The position numbers and the translations under genes are program-made. DNA of 64,000 nucleotides from Amycolatopsis oliviviridis (GTDB lineage Bacteria; Actinomycetota; Actinomycetes; Mycobacteriales; Pseudonocardiaceae), in NCBI RefSeq assembly GCF_014654365.1, contig NZ_BNAY01000002.1, positions 434,001 through 498,000 of the forward strand. The letters are read 5' to 3'. Below, piece by piece: positions 1 through 7,393 of the stretch; positions within the stretch are counted from its first letter, which is position 1; every line of letters starts with the position of its first letter. The notes under the pieces are model-generated. The model was not told the origin of the DNA. It worked only from the letters and a program-made list of their open reading frames with translations, and searched no databases.

Positions 1-485
1 AAGATCCGGCCGCCGGGGATGAAGATCTCCTTCTGCGTCGGCAGATCCGCGCCACCGGACTCGACGAGGTTGATCACCGGCAGGCGGTTCTGCGCGGCGA
101 TGTCCGCGGCGCGATAGCTCTTCTTGGCCGTCCACGGGTTGCTCGCCCCGCCTTTGACCGTGGGATCGCTCGCCGAGATCATGCATTCGACGCCTTCGAC
201 CACGCCGATGCCGGTGATCACGCTGGCGCCGACCTGGTAGTCCGAACCCCAGGCCGCGAGCGGCGACAGCTCCAGGAACGGCGAGTCCTCGTCGAGGAGG
301 AGTTCGATCCGCTCGCGGGCGAGCAGCTTGCCGCGTTTGCGATGCCGGGTGACGTACTTCTCGCCGCCACCCGCGATCGCCTTCGCCTGCTCGCCGTCGA
401 TCTCGGCGAGCTTGCCGAGCATGGACTCGCGGTTGGCCGCGAACTCCTCACTCCGTGAGTCCACTGTGGACCTGATCGTGCTCAT
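1..485 (-). CDS. Acyl-CoA carboxylase carboxyltransferase (beta) subunit, C-terminal part off the left edge
   Basis: About 161 N-terminal residues of a biotin-dependent acyl-CoA carboxylase beta chain, which moves the carboxyl group from carboxybiotin to an acyl-CoA. Reading starts at ATG 485 (MSTIRSTVDS) and runs off the window. The stretch RGKLLARERIELLLD (about residues 51-65) and the later GGASNPWTAKKSYRAADIAA segment are typical of the N-terminal crotonase-fold domain of propionyl-, methylcrotonyl- and geranyl-CoA carboxylases. The start overlaps the TGA of the acyl-CoA dehydrogenase gene (ATGA, 482-485), so the two are translationally coupled. A carboxylase next to a dehydrogenase and an AtuA-like gene suggests a branched or terpenoid acyl-CoA substrate; the exact substrate is not visible. 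A biotin-carboxylase gene probably follows off the edge. Confidence 0.9.
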   Translation of the reverse strand, partial: MSTIRSTVDSRSEEFAANRESMLGKLAEIDGEQAKAIAGGGEKYVTRHRKRGKLLARERIELLLDEDSPFLELSPLAAWGSDYQVGASVITGIGVVEGVECMISASDPTVKGGASNPWTAKKSYRAADIAAQNRLPVINLVESGGADLPTQKEIFIPGGRI

Positions 486-1630
486 GCGGTGTATCCCAAT
501 CGCTTCGCGGCCAAGCCGGTGAGGATCTCGTTCGTACCGCCGCCGATGCCGAGGATGCGCACGTCACGGTAGTGACGCTCCACTTCGGACTCTCGCATGT
601 AGCCGAGTCCGCCGTGCAGCTGCACGGCCTCGTTGACCACCCATTCGGCGGTCTCGACGGCGGTGTTCTTCGCGAAACAGGCTTCGGCGATGACCTCTTC
701 GCCCGCGACGTGCCGCTGCGCGACCTGCCGGGTGTAGGCGCGGGCGACGTCGATCTTGCGGGCCATCTCGGTGAGCTTGTGCTGCACCAGCTGCCGGGAG
801 ATCAGCGGACGGCCGAAGGTCTCCCGCAGGCGGCACCAGTCCAGGGTCAGGTCGAGCGCCCGCTGCGCGTGCGCGTAACCCTGCACCGCCAAGGAGACCC
901 GCTCGGTGACGAACTGCGTGGCCACCTGCGCGAACCCGCTGTTCTCGGCGCCGATCAGGTTCTCCACGGGCACCCGGACGTCCACATAGGACAGTTCGGC
1001 GGTGTCGGAGCAGAGCCAGCCCATCTTTTCCAGCTTGCGGGATACAGTGAAACCCGGCGTGCCGCGTTCGACCACGATGAGCGAGATGCCATGGGCGCCG
1101 GATTCGCCGGTGCGGACGACCGTGGTCACGAAGTCCGCGCGGCAACCCGAGGTGATGAAGGTCTTGGCGCCGTTGATGACGTACTCGTCGCCCTCGCGTA
1201 CCGCCGTGGTGCGGATCCCGGCGACGTCCGAACCGCCGTCGGGTTCGGTGACCGCGAGCGAGCCGATCTTGGCGCCTTCCAGCGTCGGCCGGACCCAGCG
1301 TTCGAGCTGCACCGGATCGCCTGCCGCCGCGATGTGCGGGACGGCGATGCCGCAGGTGAACAGTGAGGCGAAAAGCCCGCCGGAACCGCCCGCGTAGTGC
1401 AGTTCCTCGGCGATGACGACGGCGTCGAGGTAGTCGCCGCCCCCGCCGCCGACCTCCTCGGGGAAGCCGACGCCGAGCAGTCCGAGCTCTCCGGCCTTGC
1501 GATGCAGGTCGCGCGGCAATTCGCCTTCGCGCTCCCAGTCGTCGAGATACGGCAGGATCTCGGCTTCGGCGAACCGCCGGACGGTCTTGCGCAGCTCGAC
1601 GCGTTCCGGCGTGGAGAAGGGGTCGGTCAC
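482..1630 (-). CDS. Acyl-CoA dehydrogenase
   Basis: Flavoprotein of 382 residues that oxidises acyl-CoA to the trans-2-enoyl-CoA. The usual family layout is complete: alpha-helical N-terminal domain (MTDPFSTPERVELRKTV), central beta domain with the FAD-contacting VTEPDGGSDVAGIRTTA and ITSG segments, and a C-terminal helical domain with QLHGGLGYM and SEVERHYRD, where the catalytic Glu is expected. The GTG start at 1630 is chosen because it overlaps the TGA of the upstream gene (GTGA) and gives the normal family length; a longer upstream reading has no homology-like sequence. It sits between the AtuA-like gene and the carboxylase gene, as in acyclic terpene or leucine degradation clusters, so the substrate may be citronellyl- or isovaleryl-like CoA (inference). 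Confidence 0.93.
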   Translation of the reverse strand: MTDPFSTPERVELRKTVRRFAEAEILPYLDDWEREGELPRDLHRKAGELGLLGVGFPEEVGGGGGDYLDAVVIAEELHYAGGSGGLFASLFTCGIAVPHIAAAGDPVQLERWVRPTLEGAKIGSLAVTEPDGGSDVAGIRTTAVREGDEYVINGAKTFITSGCRADFVTTVVRTGESGAHGISLIVVERGTPGFTVSRKLEKMGWLCSDTAELSYVDVRVPVENLIGAENSGFAQVATQFVTERVSLAVQGYAHAQRALDLTLDWCRLRETFGRPLISRQLVQHKLTEMARKIDVARAYTRQVAQRHVAGEEVIAEACFAKNTAVETAEWVVNEAVQLHGGLGYMRESEVERHYRDVRILGIGGGTNEILTGLAAKRLGYTA

Positions 1631-3324
1631 AGGAGAGCCTCCGGGATGTCGATCTCGCGGGAGCGCAGCCATTCCCCGAGCGCCTTCGCCTGCGGGTCGA
1701 ACCGCGCCTGCGACGCCACGCCCTCGCCGAGGATGCCTTCGACGACGAAGTTGAGCGCCCGCAGGTTCGGCAGGAGATGCCGCTGGACCTCGAGGTCCGC
1801 GGTCTCCGGGAGCAGCAGTTTGAACTCGGTGACGGTGAGCCGGTGCGCGAGCCAGCGCCACGCCTCGTCCGAACGCGCCCAGACGCCGACGTTCGCGTTG
1901 CCGCCCTTGTCGCCGCTGCGCGCGCCGATCACCCTGCCGAGTGGCGCCCGGCGGACCTCGGCCTGCGTGAACGGGGCGGGCAGCGGCTCATTGTCCACTT
2001 CGGACAGAGGAAGTGTTTCGGTGGCGGGCGCGATGTCGTGGCGCGTCCCGTCCGGCAGCACGGCGACGTGCGGAACCTCGTGCGCGTCGACGAAAGCGGC
2101 CCGGTAGACGCCGTAGGGCGACGCCGCCGCGGGCGGTGCGGTGACATGGAATCCCGGGTAGCTCGCCAAGGCGAGTTCGATGGCCGCGCCGCTGAACGCG
2201 CGCCCGGCGACCTCCGGGTCCGCGTCCTTCACCGCGACGTGCAGCAACGCGCTCGCCTGCTGCTCGGTTTCGGCGTCGGGCCGGTCGGTGCGGGCCAGCG
2301 TCCACCGGACGTCGGCGGGCGGCCGCGCCTTGAGCGCGCCTTCGAGTTGTTCCTTGACCAGCGCGGCTTTCGCTTCGACGTCGAGTCCCGTGAGGACGAA
2401 CGTCGTCTCGTTGCGGAAACCGCCGAGACCGTTCAGGCAGACCTTGAGCGTCGGCGGCGGGGGTTCGCCGGTGACACCACTGATGCGGACGCGATCCGGG
2501 CCGTCGTCGGTGAGGGTCAGCGTGTCGAACCGCGTCGTGACGTCCGGCCCGGCGTAACGGGCGCCGGTGATCTCGTAGAGCAGTTGCGCGGTAACGGTTC
2601 CGGCGTTCACGATGCCGCCGGTGCCGGGGTGCTTCGTGATCACGCTGGAGCCGTCGGCGGAGATCTCGGCGATCGGGAAGCCGGGCACGCCGATCTCGTG
2701 CTCGGTGAAGAAGGCGTAGTTGCCGCCGGTGGCCTGCGTGCCGCATTCGATCACGTGCCCGGCCGCGACCGCGCCGGCCAGCGCGTCGTAGTCGTCGCGC
2801 GCCCAGCCGAAGTGCGCGGCCGCGGGGCCGACGATCACTGAAGCGTCGGTGACGCGTCCGGTCACCACGATGTCGGCGCCCGCGTTCAGGCATTCCGCGA
2901 TCCCCCACGCGCCGAGGTAGGCGTTGGCGGTCAGCGTCTTGCCGAACCCGAGCTCCTCGGCGCGCTGGACGAGGTCGTCGCCCTCGACGTGCGCGATGGC
3001 GACGTCGACACCCAGTTTCGCGGCCAGCTCGCGCAGCGCGTCCGCGAGTCCGGCGGGGTTGAGCCCACCGGCGTTGGCGACGATCTTGACGCCCTTTTCC
3101 ATGGCCAGCGCAAGGTTCGCCTCCATCTGGCGGAGGAACGTCTTGGCGTAGCCGCGATTCGGGTCCTTCATCCGGTCGCGGCCGAGGATGAGCATGGTCA
3201 GCTCGGCCAGGTAATCGCCGGTCAGCACGTCGAGCGGGCCGCCGGTGAGCATCTCGTGGACCGCGGAGAACCGGTCGCCGTAGAACCCGGACGCGTTGCC
3301 GATCCTGATCGGGGCGGGGGTCAT
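1627..3324 (-). CDS. AtuA-like (DUF1446) acyclic terpene utilization family protein
   Basis: Protein of 565 residues starting MTPAPIRIGNASGFYGDRFS, the N-terminal signature of the DUF1446/AtuA family. The large N-terminal domain (about 1-450) contains GGLNPAGLADAL and VVTGRVTDASVIVGP. A smaller C-terminal domain (about 460-560) begins near RVIGARSGDKGGNANVGVWA, a typical AtuA-like second domain. AtuA belongs to the acyclic terpene (citronellol/geraniol) degradation cluster of Pseudomonas, but its biochemical role is unsettled. The ATG at 3324 overlaps the stop of the upstream TIGR03084 gene (ATGA), and its own stop overlaps the acyl-CoA dehydrogenase start, so four genes form one tightly coupled operon. 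Family assignment is firm; function is by association. Confidence 0.88.
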   Translation of the reverse strand: MTPAPIRIGNASGFYGDRFSAVHEMLTGGPLDVLTGDYLAELTMLILGRDRMKDPNRGYAKTFLRQMEANLALAMEKGVKIVANAGGLNPAGLADALRELAAKLGVDVAIAHVEGDDLVQRAEELGFGKTLTANAYLGAWGIAECLNAGADIVVTGRVTDASVIVGPAAAHFGWARDDYDALAGAVAAGHVIECGTQATGGNYAFFTEHEIGVPGFPIAEISADGSSVITKHPGTGGIVNAGTVTAQLLYEITGARYAGPDVTTRFDTLTLTDDGPDRVRISGVTGEPPPPTLKVCLNGLGGFRNETTFVLTGLDVEAKAALVKEQLEGALKARPPADVRWTLARTDRPDAETEQQASALLHVAVKDADPEVAGRAFSGAAIELALASYPGFHVTAPPAAASPYGVYRAAFVDAHEVPHVAVLPDGTRHDIAPATETLPLSEVDNEPLPAPFTQAEVRRAPLGRVIGARSGDKGGNANVGVWARSDEAWRWLAHRLTVTEFKLLLPETADLEVQRHLLPNLRALNFVVEGILGEGVASQARFDPQAKALGEWLRSREIDIPEALL

Positions 3325-4115
3325 GCGAACTGCCCCGGCCGCCGTCCCGCACCGGGAGGCCCGGCGAAGGCCTGCGCGATCCCGAGCCATTCCTCGACGT
3401 CGGCGCCGGTCGCGACCAGGTCGGTGTCGTCGGGATGACGGCGCTGGGTGATGACGAGACAGAAGTCGACCGCGCTCCCGGTGAGCCGCTGCCCGGCGTC
3501 CTCGGGCCCGAACGCCCAGGTGGTGCCGTCGGGCGCGGCCAGCTCGACGCGGAATTCCTCGGCGGGCGGGGCGAGCGAGTTGAGCTTGTAGGCGAAGTCG
3601 CGCGTGCGGGTCCCGAACCGGGCGATGTGCCAGATCCTGGACGAGTTCTCGCGCGTGAGGCCGAGCGCGTCGAAGATGTCCTGGCCGTGGGCCCAGGTCT
3701 CCATGAGGCGCGCGGTCACCATGGACGCGGCGCTCATCGGCGGTCCGTACCAGGGGATCTTCTGGCCGCTGGGCACTTCTTCGAGCGCCTTCGCGAGTTC
3801 CGCGCGGCCGGCGCGCCATTCGGCCAGCAGCTGACGGGGCGGCGTCTTCGCGCCCTCGGCCGCGCCGTCGTCGACGTAGGACTCCCCGGTCGCGAGGAGC
3901 CCTTCGATCTCGGCCTGCCAGTCGGCCTCGGATCCGCGCGCCGCGATCAGCGCCTTCTGGTCCGTCCAGGCCAGATGGGCGATCTGATGGGCGATCGTCC
4001 AGCCTTCGGCCGGGGTCTGCCGCGCCCAGTCCGACGCGGGCAGGTCCGCCACCACGTCGTCGATGGCCTGCGATTCCGCCGCGAGATCCCCAAGGATCAC
4101 GCCCAGGTCAGCCAT
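3321..4115 (-). CDS. TIGR03084-type metal-binding protein (DinB/mycothiol-isomerase-like)
   Basis: First visible gene of the leftward operon, 264 residues. The N-terminal four-helix DinB/MDMPI-like domain shows GWTIAHQIAHLAW (residues 38-50) and METWAHGQDIFDALG (about 140-155), which supply the conserved His and Glu/His metal ligands. The C-terminal part (about 165-260) resembles the wHTH/SCP-like tail of the TIGR03084 family. ATG 4115 is preceded by GAGGAG at good spacing. Proteins of this family often sit next to AtuA-like and acyl-CoA genes in actinobacteria, suggesting a mycothiol-dependent or metal-dependent step in the same pathway, but no reaction is established. Confidence 0.85.
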   Translation of the reverse strand: MADLGVILGDLAAESQAIDDVVADLPASDWARQTPAEGWTIAHQIAHLAWTDQKALIAARGSEADWQAEIEGLLATGESYVDDGAAEGAKTPPRQLLAEWRAGRAELAKALEEVPSGQKIPWYGPPMSAASMVTARLMETWAHGQDIFDALGLTRENSSRIWHIARFGTRTRDFAYKLNSLAPPAEEFRVELAAPDGTTWAFGPEDAGQRLTGSAVDFCLVITQRRHPDDTDLVATGADVEEWLGIAQAFAGPPGAGRRPGQFA

Positions 4116-4162
4116 GCCCGCCTCCTCGCGTCTCTCCCCAGGCTGGCACCCTCCGCCAGAAA

Positions 4163-4180
4163 AATCAAGCACGCCTGATT
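4163..4180. promoter_or_regulatory. Imperfect palindrome upstream of the AtuA-type operon
   Basis: The 18 bases AATCAAGCACGCCTGATT form an imperfect inverted repeat (AATCA/TGATT outer arms, GC core) 48-65 bases before the ATG at 4115. It is the only A/T-rich patch upstream of the operon and looks like a TetR-type operator. The matching regulator is not in the window. Confidence 0.45.
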
Positions 4181-4211
4181 GTTTTACTCGCCTGCGCCCA
4201 CCGACCCAAAC

Positions 4212-4233
4212 CGCATTCAGAGGACTAAATGCG
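4212..4233. repeat. Dispersed repeat of the CGCATT-CAGAGGAC-AATGCG family
   Basis: Short hairpin with CGCATT/AATGCG arms around CAGAGGACTA. The same core recurs at 40174-40243, 44367-44386 and 57624-57665, always between genes. Here the stem is only 6 bp, apparently a decayed copy. Confidence 0.6.
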
Positions 4234-4275
4234 TGACATGGCGTGACACGACGCCGCGCTCACGTGATCAGACAC

Positions 4276-4332
4276 GGAACTCGCGTGTCTGGACTCCGCA
4301 CACCAAGGACGGCGTCCAGACACGCGAGTTCC
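4276..4332. terminator. 19-bp perfect hairpin downstream of the imine-reductase-like gene
   Basis: Perfect inverted repeat: arms 4276-4294 (GGAACTCGCGTGTCTGGAC) and 4314-4332, loop of 19 bases. It lies 3' of the leftward gene 4400-5254 and could terminate or stabilise its transcript; no T-run follows. The CACGCGAG octamer of the right arm recurs in the adjacent tandem repeat. Confidence 0.55.
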
Positions 4333-4340
4333 GCCTTCCG

Positions 4341-4389
4341 TCACGCGAGTCACGTGCTCAATCACGCGAGTCACGTGCCTGATCACGCG
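4341..4389. repeat. Tandem 21-base repeat, about 2.3 copies
   Basis: Two near-identical 21-base units (4341-4361 and 4362-4382, beginning TCACGCGAGTCACGTGC) plus a partial third unit from 4383. The units end just before the stop region of the leftward gene at 4400. No coding reading is convincing here. Confidence 0.6.
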
Positions 4390-4399
4390 CGTCCGCTCG

Positions 4400-5254
4400 T
4401 CAGGGCCGCTCGAACTCCCGGATCAGCACCGGGTACTGCTCCCCGCCGTGCCCGGCCGCGATCGCGCGGTCGGCCATCGCCTTGATCAGCTTCGGCAGCT
4501 CGGCGTTCACGCCCAGCGCCTCGCTCTCCTCGACCATGTGCGCCATCGCCCGCGCGTCGGTCTCCAGCGCCGACACCTCCGCGGGGAAGGAACCCTTGTC
4601 GATCTGCTCCGCGTATCCGGGCAGCCAGCCGGCCACGCCGGCGGCGATCTGCTGCGCGAACGGCGCGTACGTCGCGGCGTCCACACCGGCCGTCTTGAGC
4701 ATCGCGGTGCCCTGGAGCCACGCGTTCAGCACGCTCCACATCATCGTCAGACCCGCGACGTCGTACAGGGACGCGAGCCCGGGGTCCTCGCCGAGATGGC
4801 TGGCCGTGCCGAGCGCGCCGAGGTCGAAGTCCGGCCGCGGCCCGCTCAGCAGGATCACCGCCTCGGCGGTCCCGATCGACGACGGGATCGCCATGATCGC
4901 GCCGTCGAGGTAGCGGGCACCTCGTTTTTCGGCCCAGGCGGCGGTTTCCCGTGCTTGAGCGGAATCGCCCGAGGTCAGGTTGACCAAGGTCGCTCCTTCC
5001 AGCGCGGCATCGTCGAGCAGGTCGCGCACGGCCGAGTAGTCGGTGAGGCACACGATCGTCGTGCCGCCTGCCGCGAGCGCGTCACCGATCGTGGGCGCGA
5101 GCCGCGCACCCTCGGCAACCAAAGGGGAAGCTTTGGCGGCGGTCCGGTTCCAGACGGTGGTGGGATGCCCGGCCTTCAGGAACGCGCGGGCGAGCGCGGT
5201 CCCCATCAGGCCGAGGCCGAGAACTGTCACAGGTGCGGTGGTTTCGTTGTCCAT
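4400..5254 (-). CDS. NAD(P)-dependent imine-reductase-like oxidoreductase (6PGDH/HIBADH superfamily)
   Basis: Protein of 284 residues with an N-terminal Rossmann fold (VLGLGLMGTALA at 11-22, cofactor-side VWNRTAAKA at 34-42) and a C-terminal helical dimerisation domain. GAIMAIPSSIGTAEAVILLSGP-type sequence (residues 118-139) and LYDVAGLTMM (163-172), with Asp165 at the position used as proton donor in many imine reductases, argue for the imine reductase/reductive aminase branch rather than 3-hydroxyisobutyrate dehydrogenase. It is divergent from a MerR-type regulator with a dyad between them, suggesting local control by that regulator. The natural substrate cannot be read. A GTG at 5230 is a possible shorter start. 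Confidence 0.85.
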   Translation of the reverse strand: MDNETTAPVTVLGLGLMGTALARAFLKAGHPTTVWNRTAAKASPLVAEGARLAPTIGDALAAGGTTIVCLTDYSAVRDLLDDAALEGATLVNLTSGDSAQARETAAWAEKRGARYLDGAIMAIPSSIGTAEAVILLSGPRPDFDLGALGTASHLGEDPGLASLYDVAGLTMMWSVLNAWLQGTAMLKTAGVDAATYAPFAQQIAAGVAGWLPGYAEQIDKGSFPAEVSALETDARAMAHMVEESEALGVNAELPKLIKAMADRAIAAGHGGEQYPVLIREFERP

Positions 5255-5270
5255 GGCTGCATCGTCGACG

Positions 5271-5292
5271 TTGAGACCGGTATGAAGGTCAA
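5271..5292. promoter_or_regulatory. MerR-type operator/promoter between the imine-reductase-like gene and merR
   Basis: Dyad TTGAGACC-ggtatgaa-GGTCAA. On the minus strand TTGACC (5292-5287) reads as a -35 box, followed after about 20 bases by GACGAT, just upstream of the ATG at 5254. A dyad inside an over-long 19-20 base spacer is the classic MerR-activated arrangement. The leftward transcript would have almost no leader. Confidence 0.55.
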
Positions 5293-5304
5293 GTGGGAAA
5301 CACG

Positions 5305-5685
5305 ATGAAAATCGGGGAACTGAGCCGCCGCACGGGAGTCAACACTCACCAGCTGCGCTACTACGAAGCACAAGGCCTCCTGGAGGCGGAGCGCGCCACG
5401 AACGGCTACCGCGAGTACGACGAGAACGCCGTCCTGCGGGTGAAACAGATCCGGCACCTGCTCGCCGCGGGCCTGTCGTCCGAGGACATCGCGTACCTGC
5501 TGCCCTGCGCGATCGGCGAGGAGCCCGAGCTGATCGGCTGCCCCGAGTTGCTGGCCGCGATGCGCGAACGACTCGGCAAGCTCGACGAACAGCTGGACAG
5601 GATCATGCGGTCCCGCACCGCGCTCGCCGGGTACATCGACGCCGCCGAACAGACCGGCAAGAAGACCTACGAGCTCTTCGCCTGA
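5305..5685 (+). CDS. MerR family transcriptional regulator
   Basis: Small regulator of 126 residues. The N-terminal winged helix-turn-helix is clear (MKIGELSRRTGVNTHQLRYY, then NGYREYDENAVLRVKQI), followed by a coiled-coil dimerisation helix (about 82-112). The C-terminal effector region is short; the two Cys (about residues 72 and 82) are not in an obvious metal-binding arrangement. ATG 5305 is preferred over GTG 5293 because GTGGGA then lies at RBS distance and the protein starts at the canonical MKIGELS. The gene is divergent from the imine-reductase-like gene and probably activates it from the shared dyad. The inducer is unknown. Confidence 0.9.
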   Translation: MKIGELSRRTGVNTHQLRYYEAQGLLEAERATNGYREYDENAVLRVKQIRHLLAAGLSSEDIAYLLPCAIGEEPELIGCPELLAAMRERLGKLDEQLDRIMRSRTALAGYIDAAEQTGKKTYELFA

Positions 5686-5691
5686 GCCTTA

Positions 5692-5720
5692 TTGACACCT
5701 TGTCAACGGAGCCTTACTTT
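5692..5720 (+). promoter_or_regulatory. Near-consensus sigma-70-type promoter with embedded palindrome
   Basis: TTGACA (5692-5697), 17-base spacer, TACTTT (5715-5720); the predicted start of transcription falls on or next to the ATG at 5727, so the mRNA should be leaderless. The -35 box is one arm of the palindrome TTGACA-cct-TGTCAA (5692-5706), a likely repressor site. Confidence 0.6.
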
Positions 5721-5726
5721 CACGTC

Positions 5727-6566
5727 ATGAGCGCGTACGCCGAAATCACCTACGAGGTCGCCGACCGCATCGCGACGGTCACGCTCAACCGGCCCGAGGC
5801 CCGCAACGGCTACACCATCCGCATGGCCGACGAACTCGGCGACGCGATGGACCGGGCCGACCGCGACGAAGACGTCCGCGTGGTGATCCTGACCGGCAAC
5901 GGCAAGGACTTCTCGGTGGGCGCGGACCTCTCGCAAGGCGGTTTCGACTTCGATCCGGAGGCCGGGCCGGACGCGGCGTGGCAGGAGCCGGCGGGACGCT
6001 GCTCGAAACGCGTCTTCACGATGAACAAGCCGGTGATCGCGGCCCTGCGGGGCGCGGCCGTCGGCGGCGGCGTCACGATCACACTGTCGTGCGACTACCG
6101 CCTGGCGTCCACGGATTCCCGGTTCGGCTTCGTGTTCGTCCGCCGCGGCATCTATCCCGAAGGCGCGTCCGCCTGGTTCCTCCCCCGGCTCGTCGGGATG
6201 GGCACGGCACTCGACTGGATGATCAGCGGCCGTGTCTTCGGCGCGGACGAAGCGAAAAACGCCGGTCTGGTCCACAGTGTCCACGAGCCCGGCGAGGTGC
6301 TCGGCAAGGCCCGCGAACTGGCACTGGAGATCGCCGCGACCACGTCACCGGTCTCCGTCGCGGTGACCCGCCAGCTGCTGTACCGGATGGCGAGCGCCGC
6401 GTCGCCGTTCCCCGTGCACGAGCTGGACTCGCGGCTGATCGGCGGCCTGGGCTCCAGCCCGGACGCCGTCGAAGGGGTCCTGTCCTTCCTGCAGAAACGA
6501 CCACCGGAGTTCTCCATGCGCGTCGACACCGATCAGCCCGACTACCTGCCGTGGCGGAACGCGTGA
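5727..6566 (+). CDS. Enoyl-CoA hydratase/isomerase family protein
   Basis: Crotonase-fold protein of 279 residues (MSAYAEITYEVADRIATVTL). Oxyanion-hole segments are visible at VGADLSQGGFD and at AALRGAAVGGGVTITLSCDY; RRGIYPEGASAWFLPRLVG carries the Glu usually involved in water or proton transfer. It hydrates or isomerises enoyl-CoA thioesters; the substrate is unknown. The ATG at 5727 is preferred over an upstream TTG (5700) because that TTG lies inside the promoter. The stop overlaps the next start (GTGA), so it forms a two-gene operon with the acetoacetate-decarboxylase-like gene. Confidence 0.9.
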   Translation: MSAYAEITYEVADRIATVTLNRPEARNGYTIRMADELGDAMDRADRDEDVRVVILTGNGKDFSVGADLSQGGFDFDPEAGPDAAWQEPAGRCSKRVFTMNKPVIAALRGAAVGGGVTITLSCDYRLASTDSRFGFVFVRRGIYPEGASAWFLPRLVGMGTALDWMISGRVFGADEAKNAGLVHSVHEPGEVLGKARELALEIAATTSPVSVAVTRQLLYRMASAASPFPVHELDSRLIGGLGSSPDAVEGVLSFLQKRPPEFSMRVDTDQPDYLPWRNA

Positions 6567-7171
6567 CCGCCTATCCCCCGGAGCCGTGGCACCTGGCGGG
6601 CCAGGCGTACCTGTCGGTCTGGCGTGTCCCGGTGAACGAACTGCCCGCGCTGCCCGAAGGCGCCGAACCGGTCGTGGCGGGCGGCCGCGCTCAGGTGTTC
6701 ACCGCCTGGATCGACTACCAGGAGCCCGGGCAGCTCCAGTACCACGAGCTGCTGGCGACCGTCGCCGTCCGCGGCAAACGCCTCTCCAGCTCCATCACCG
6801 ACATCTGGGTCGACAGCGAGGTCTCGCTCGCCGGCGGCCGCGCGCTGTGGGGCATCCCCAAGGACCTCGCCACACTCGACTTCACCCACGGGCGGACGTT
6901 CACCGCCTCGGCGGCCACCCACGAGGACTGGATCGCGACGGCGGCCTTCACCGTCCGTCCGAGCCTCCCGGTGAAGATGCCCGCGGCCTTCGACGTCGTC
7001 CAGATGCTGGACGACCGTCTCAAAAGGAGCCCCGTCCGGGCGAAGGCGCGACCGCGGCCGGCGGCCGCGGACTGGCGGATCAACGAGCACGGGCCGATCG
7101 GTTTCCTGGCCGGTCAGCGGCCCGTCCTGAGCGCCTGCCTGCGCGATTTCACCCTCGTTTTCGGCGGCTGA
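6563..7171 (+). CDS. Acetoacetate decarboxylase family protein
   Basis: Protein of 202 residues with the acetoacetate-decarboxylase (ADC) beta-cone fold signature: STTDIWVDSE-like central strand followed by GGRALWGIPKDLATLDF, where the Lys of GIPK is at the position of the Schiff-base-region lysines, and a C-terminal PIGFLAGQRP. Many ADC-like proteins are lyases or aldolase-dehydratases rather than decarboxylases, so only the family is safe. The GTG at 6563 overlaps the TGA of the enoyl-CoA hydratase gene, which implies translational coupling and a shared pathway. Confidence 0.85.
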   Translation: MTAYPPEPWHLAGQAYLSVWRVPVNELPALPEGAEPVVAGGRAQVFTAWIDYQEPGQLQYHELLATVAVRGKRLSSSITDIWVDSEVSLAGGRALWGIPKDLATLDFTHGRTFTASAATHEDWIATAAFTVRPSLPVKMPAAFDVVQMLDDRLKRSPVRAKARPRPAAADWRINEHGPIGFLAGQRPVLSACLRDFTLVFGG

Positions 7172-7250
7172 CCAGCCGCACAGCGTGATCGTCTAACCCG
7201 CCAGGGTGAGACCACGACACGCCACCCATTGGGGCACGTGCAGCCTCCGA

Positions 7251-7266
7251 CCCCTACATGTAGTCT
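7251..7266. promoter_or_regulatory. Possible NrdR box upstream of nrdA
   Basis: CTACATGTAG (7254-7263) is a perfect 10-bp palindrome with the TA-CATG-TA pattern of actinobacterial NrdR boxes, about 130 bases before nrdA. A partner box at the usual spacing is at best degenerate (around 7222-7235, CCCATTGGGG). The rest of the 222-base gap holds a small hairpin at 7298-7313 (ACCGCT/AGCGGT) and no gene. Confidence 0.4.
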
Positions 7267-7393
7267 CTGGGAACCGGCACCGCCCAGCGACGGGGAGACC
7301 GCTCGGGAGCGGTGGTCGGGCAGCTTTGTGAACCTGCAGCGCACGGCCTTGTGAGGCCTTGTGGTGCTTCAACGCGCCTTCTTGGAGTGATGC

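Noticed and set aside
4179..4382. 67-codon frame in the repeat region
   Set aside because: Made of the repeat words, no RBS, no homology-like pattern; the repeats explain it.
4341..4389. CRISPR-like repeat
   Set aside because: Only 2.3 units, contiguous with no spacers between repeats, and no cas genes nearby.
7172..7393. Cobalamin riboswitch before nrdA
   Set aside because: The gap lacks the B12-box and the conserved CCCGCAGCGGT-like segment that are obvious before metE.
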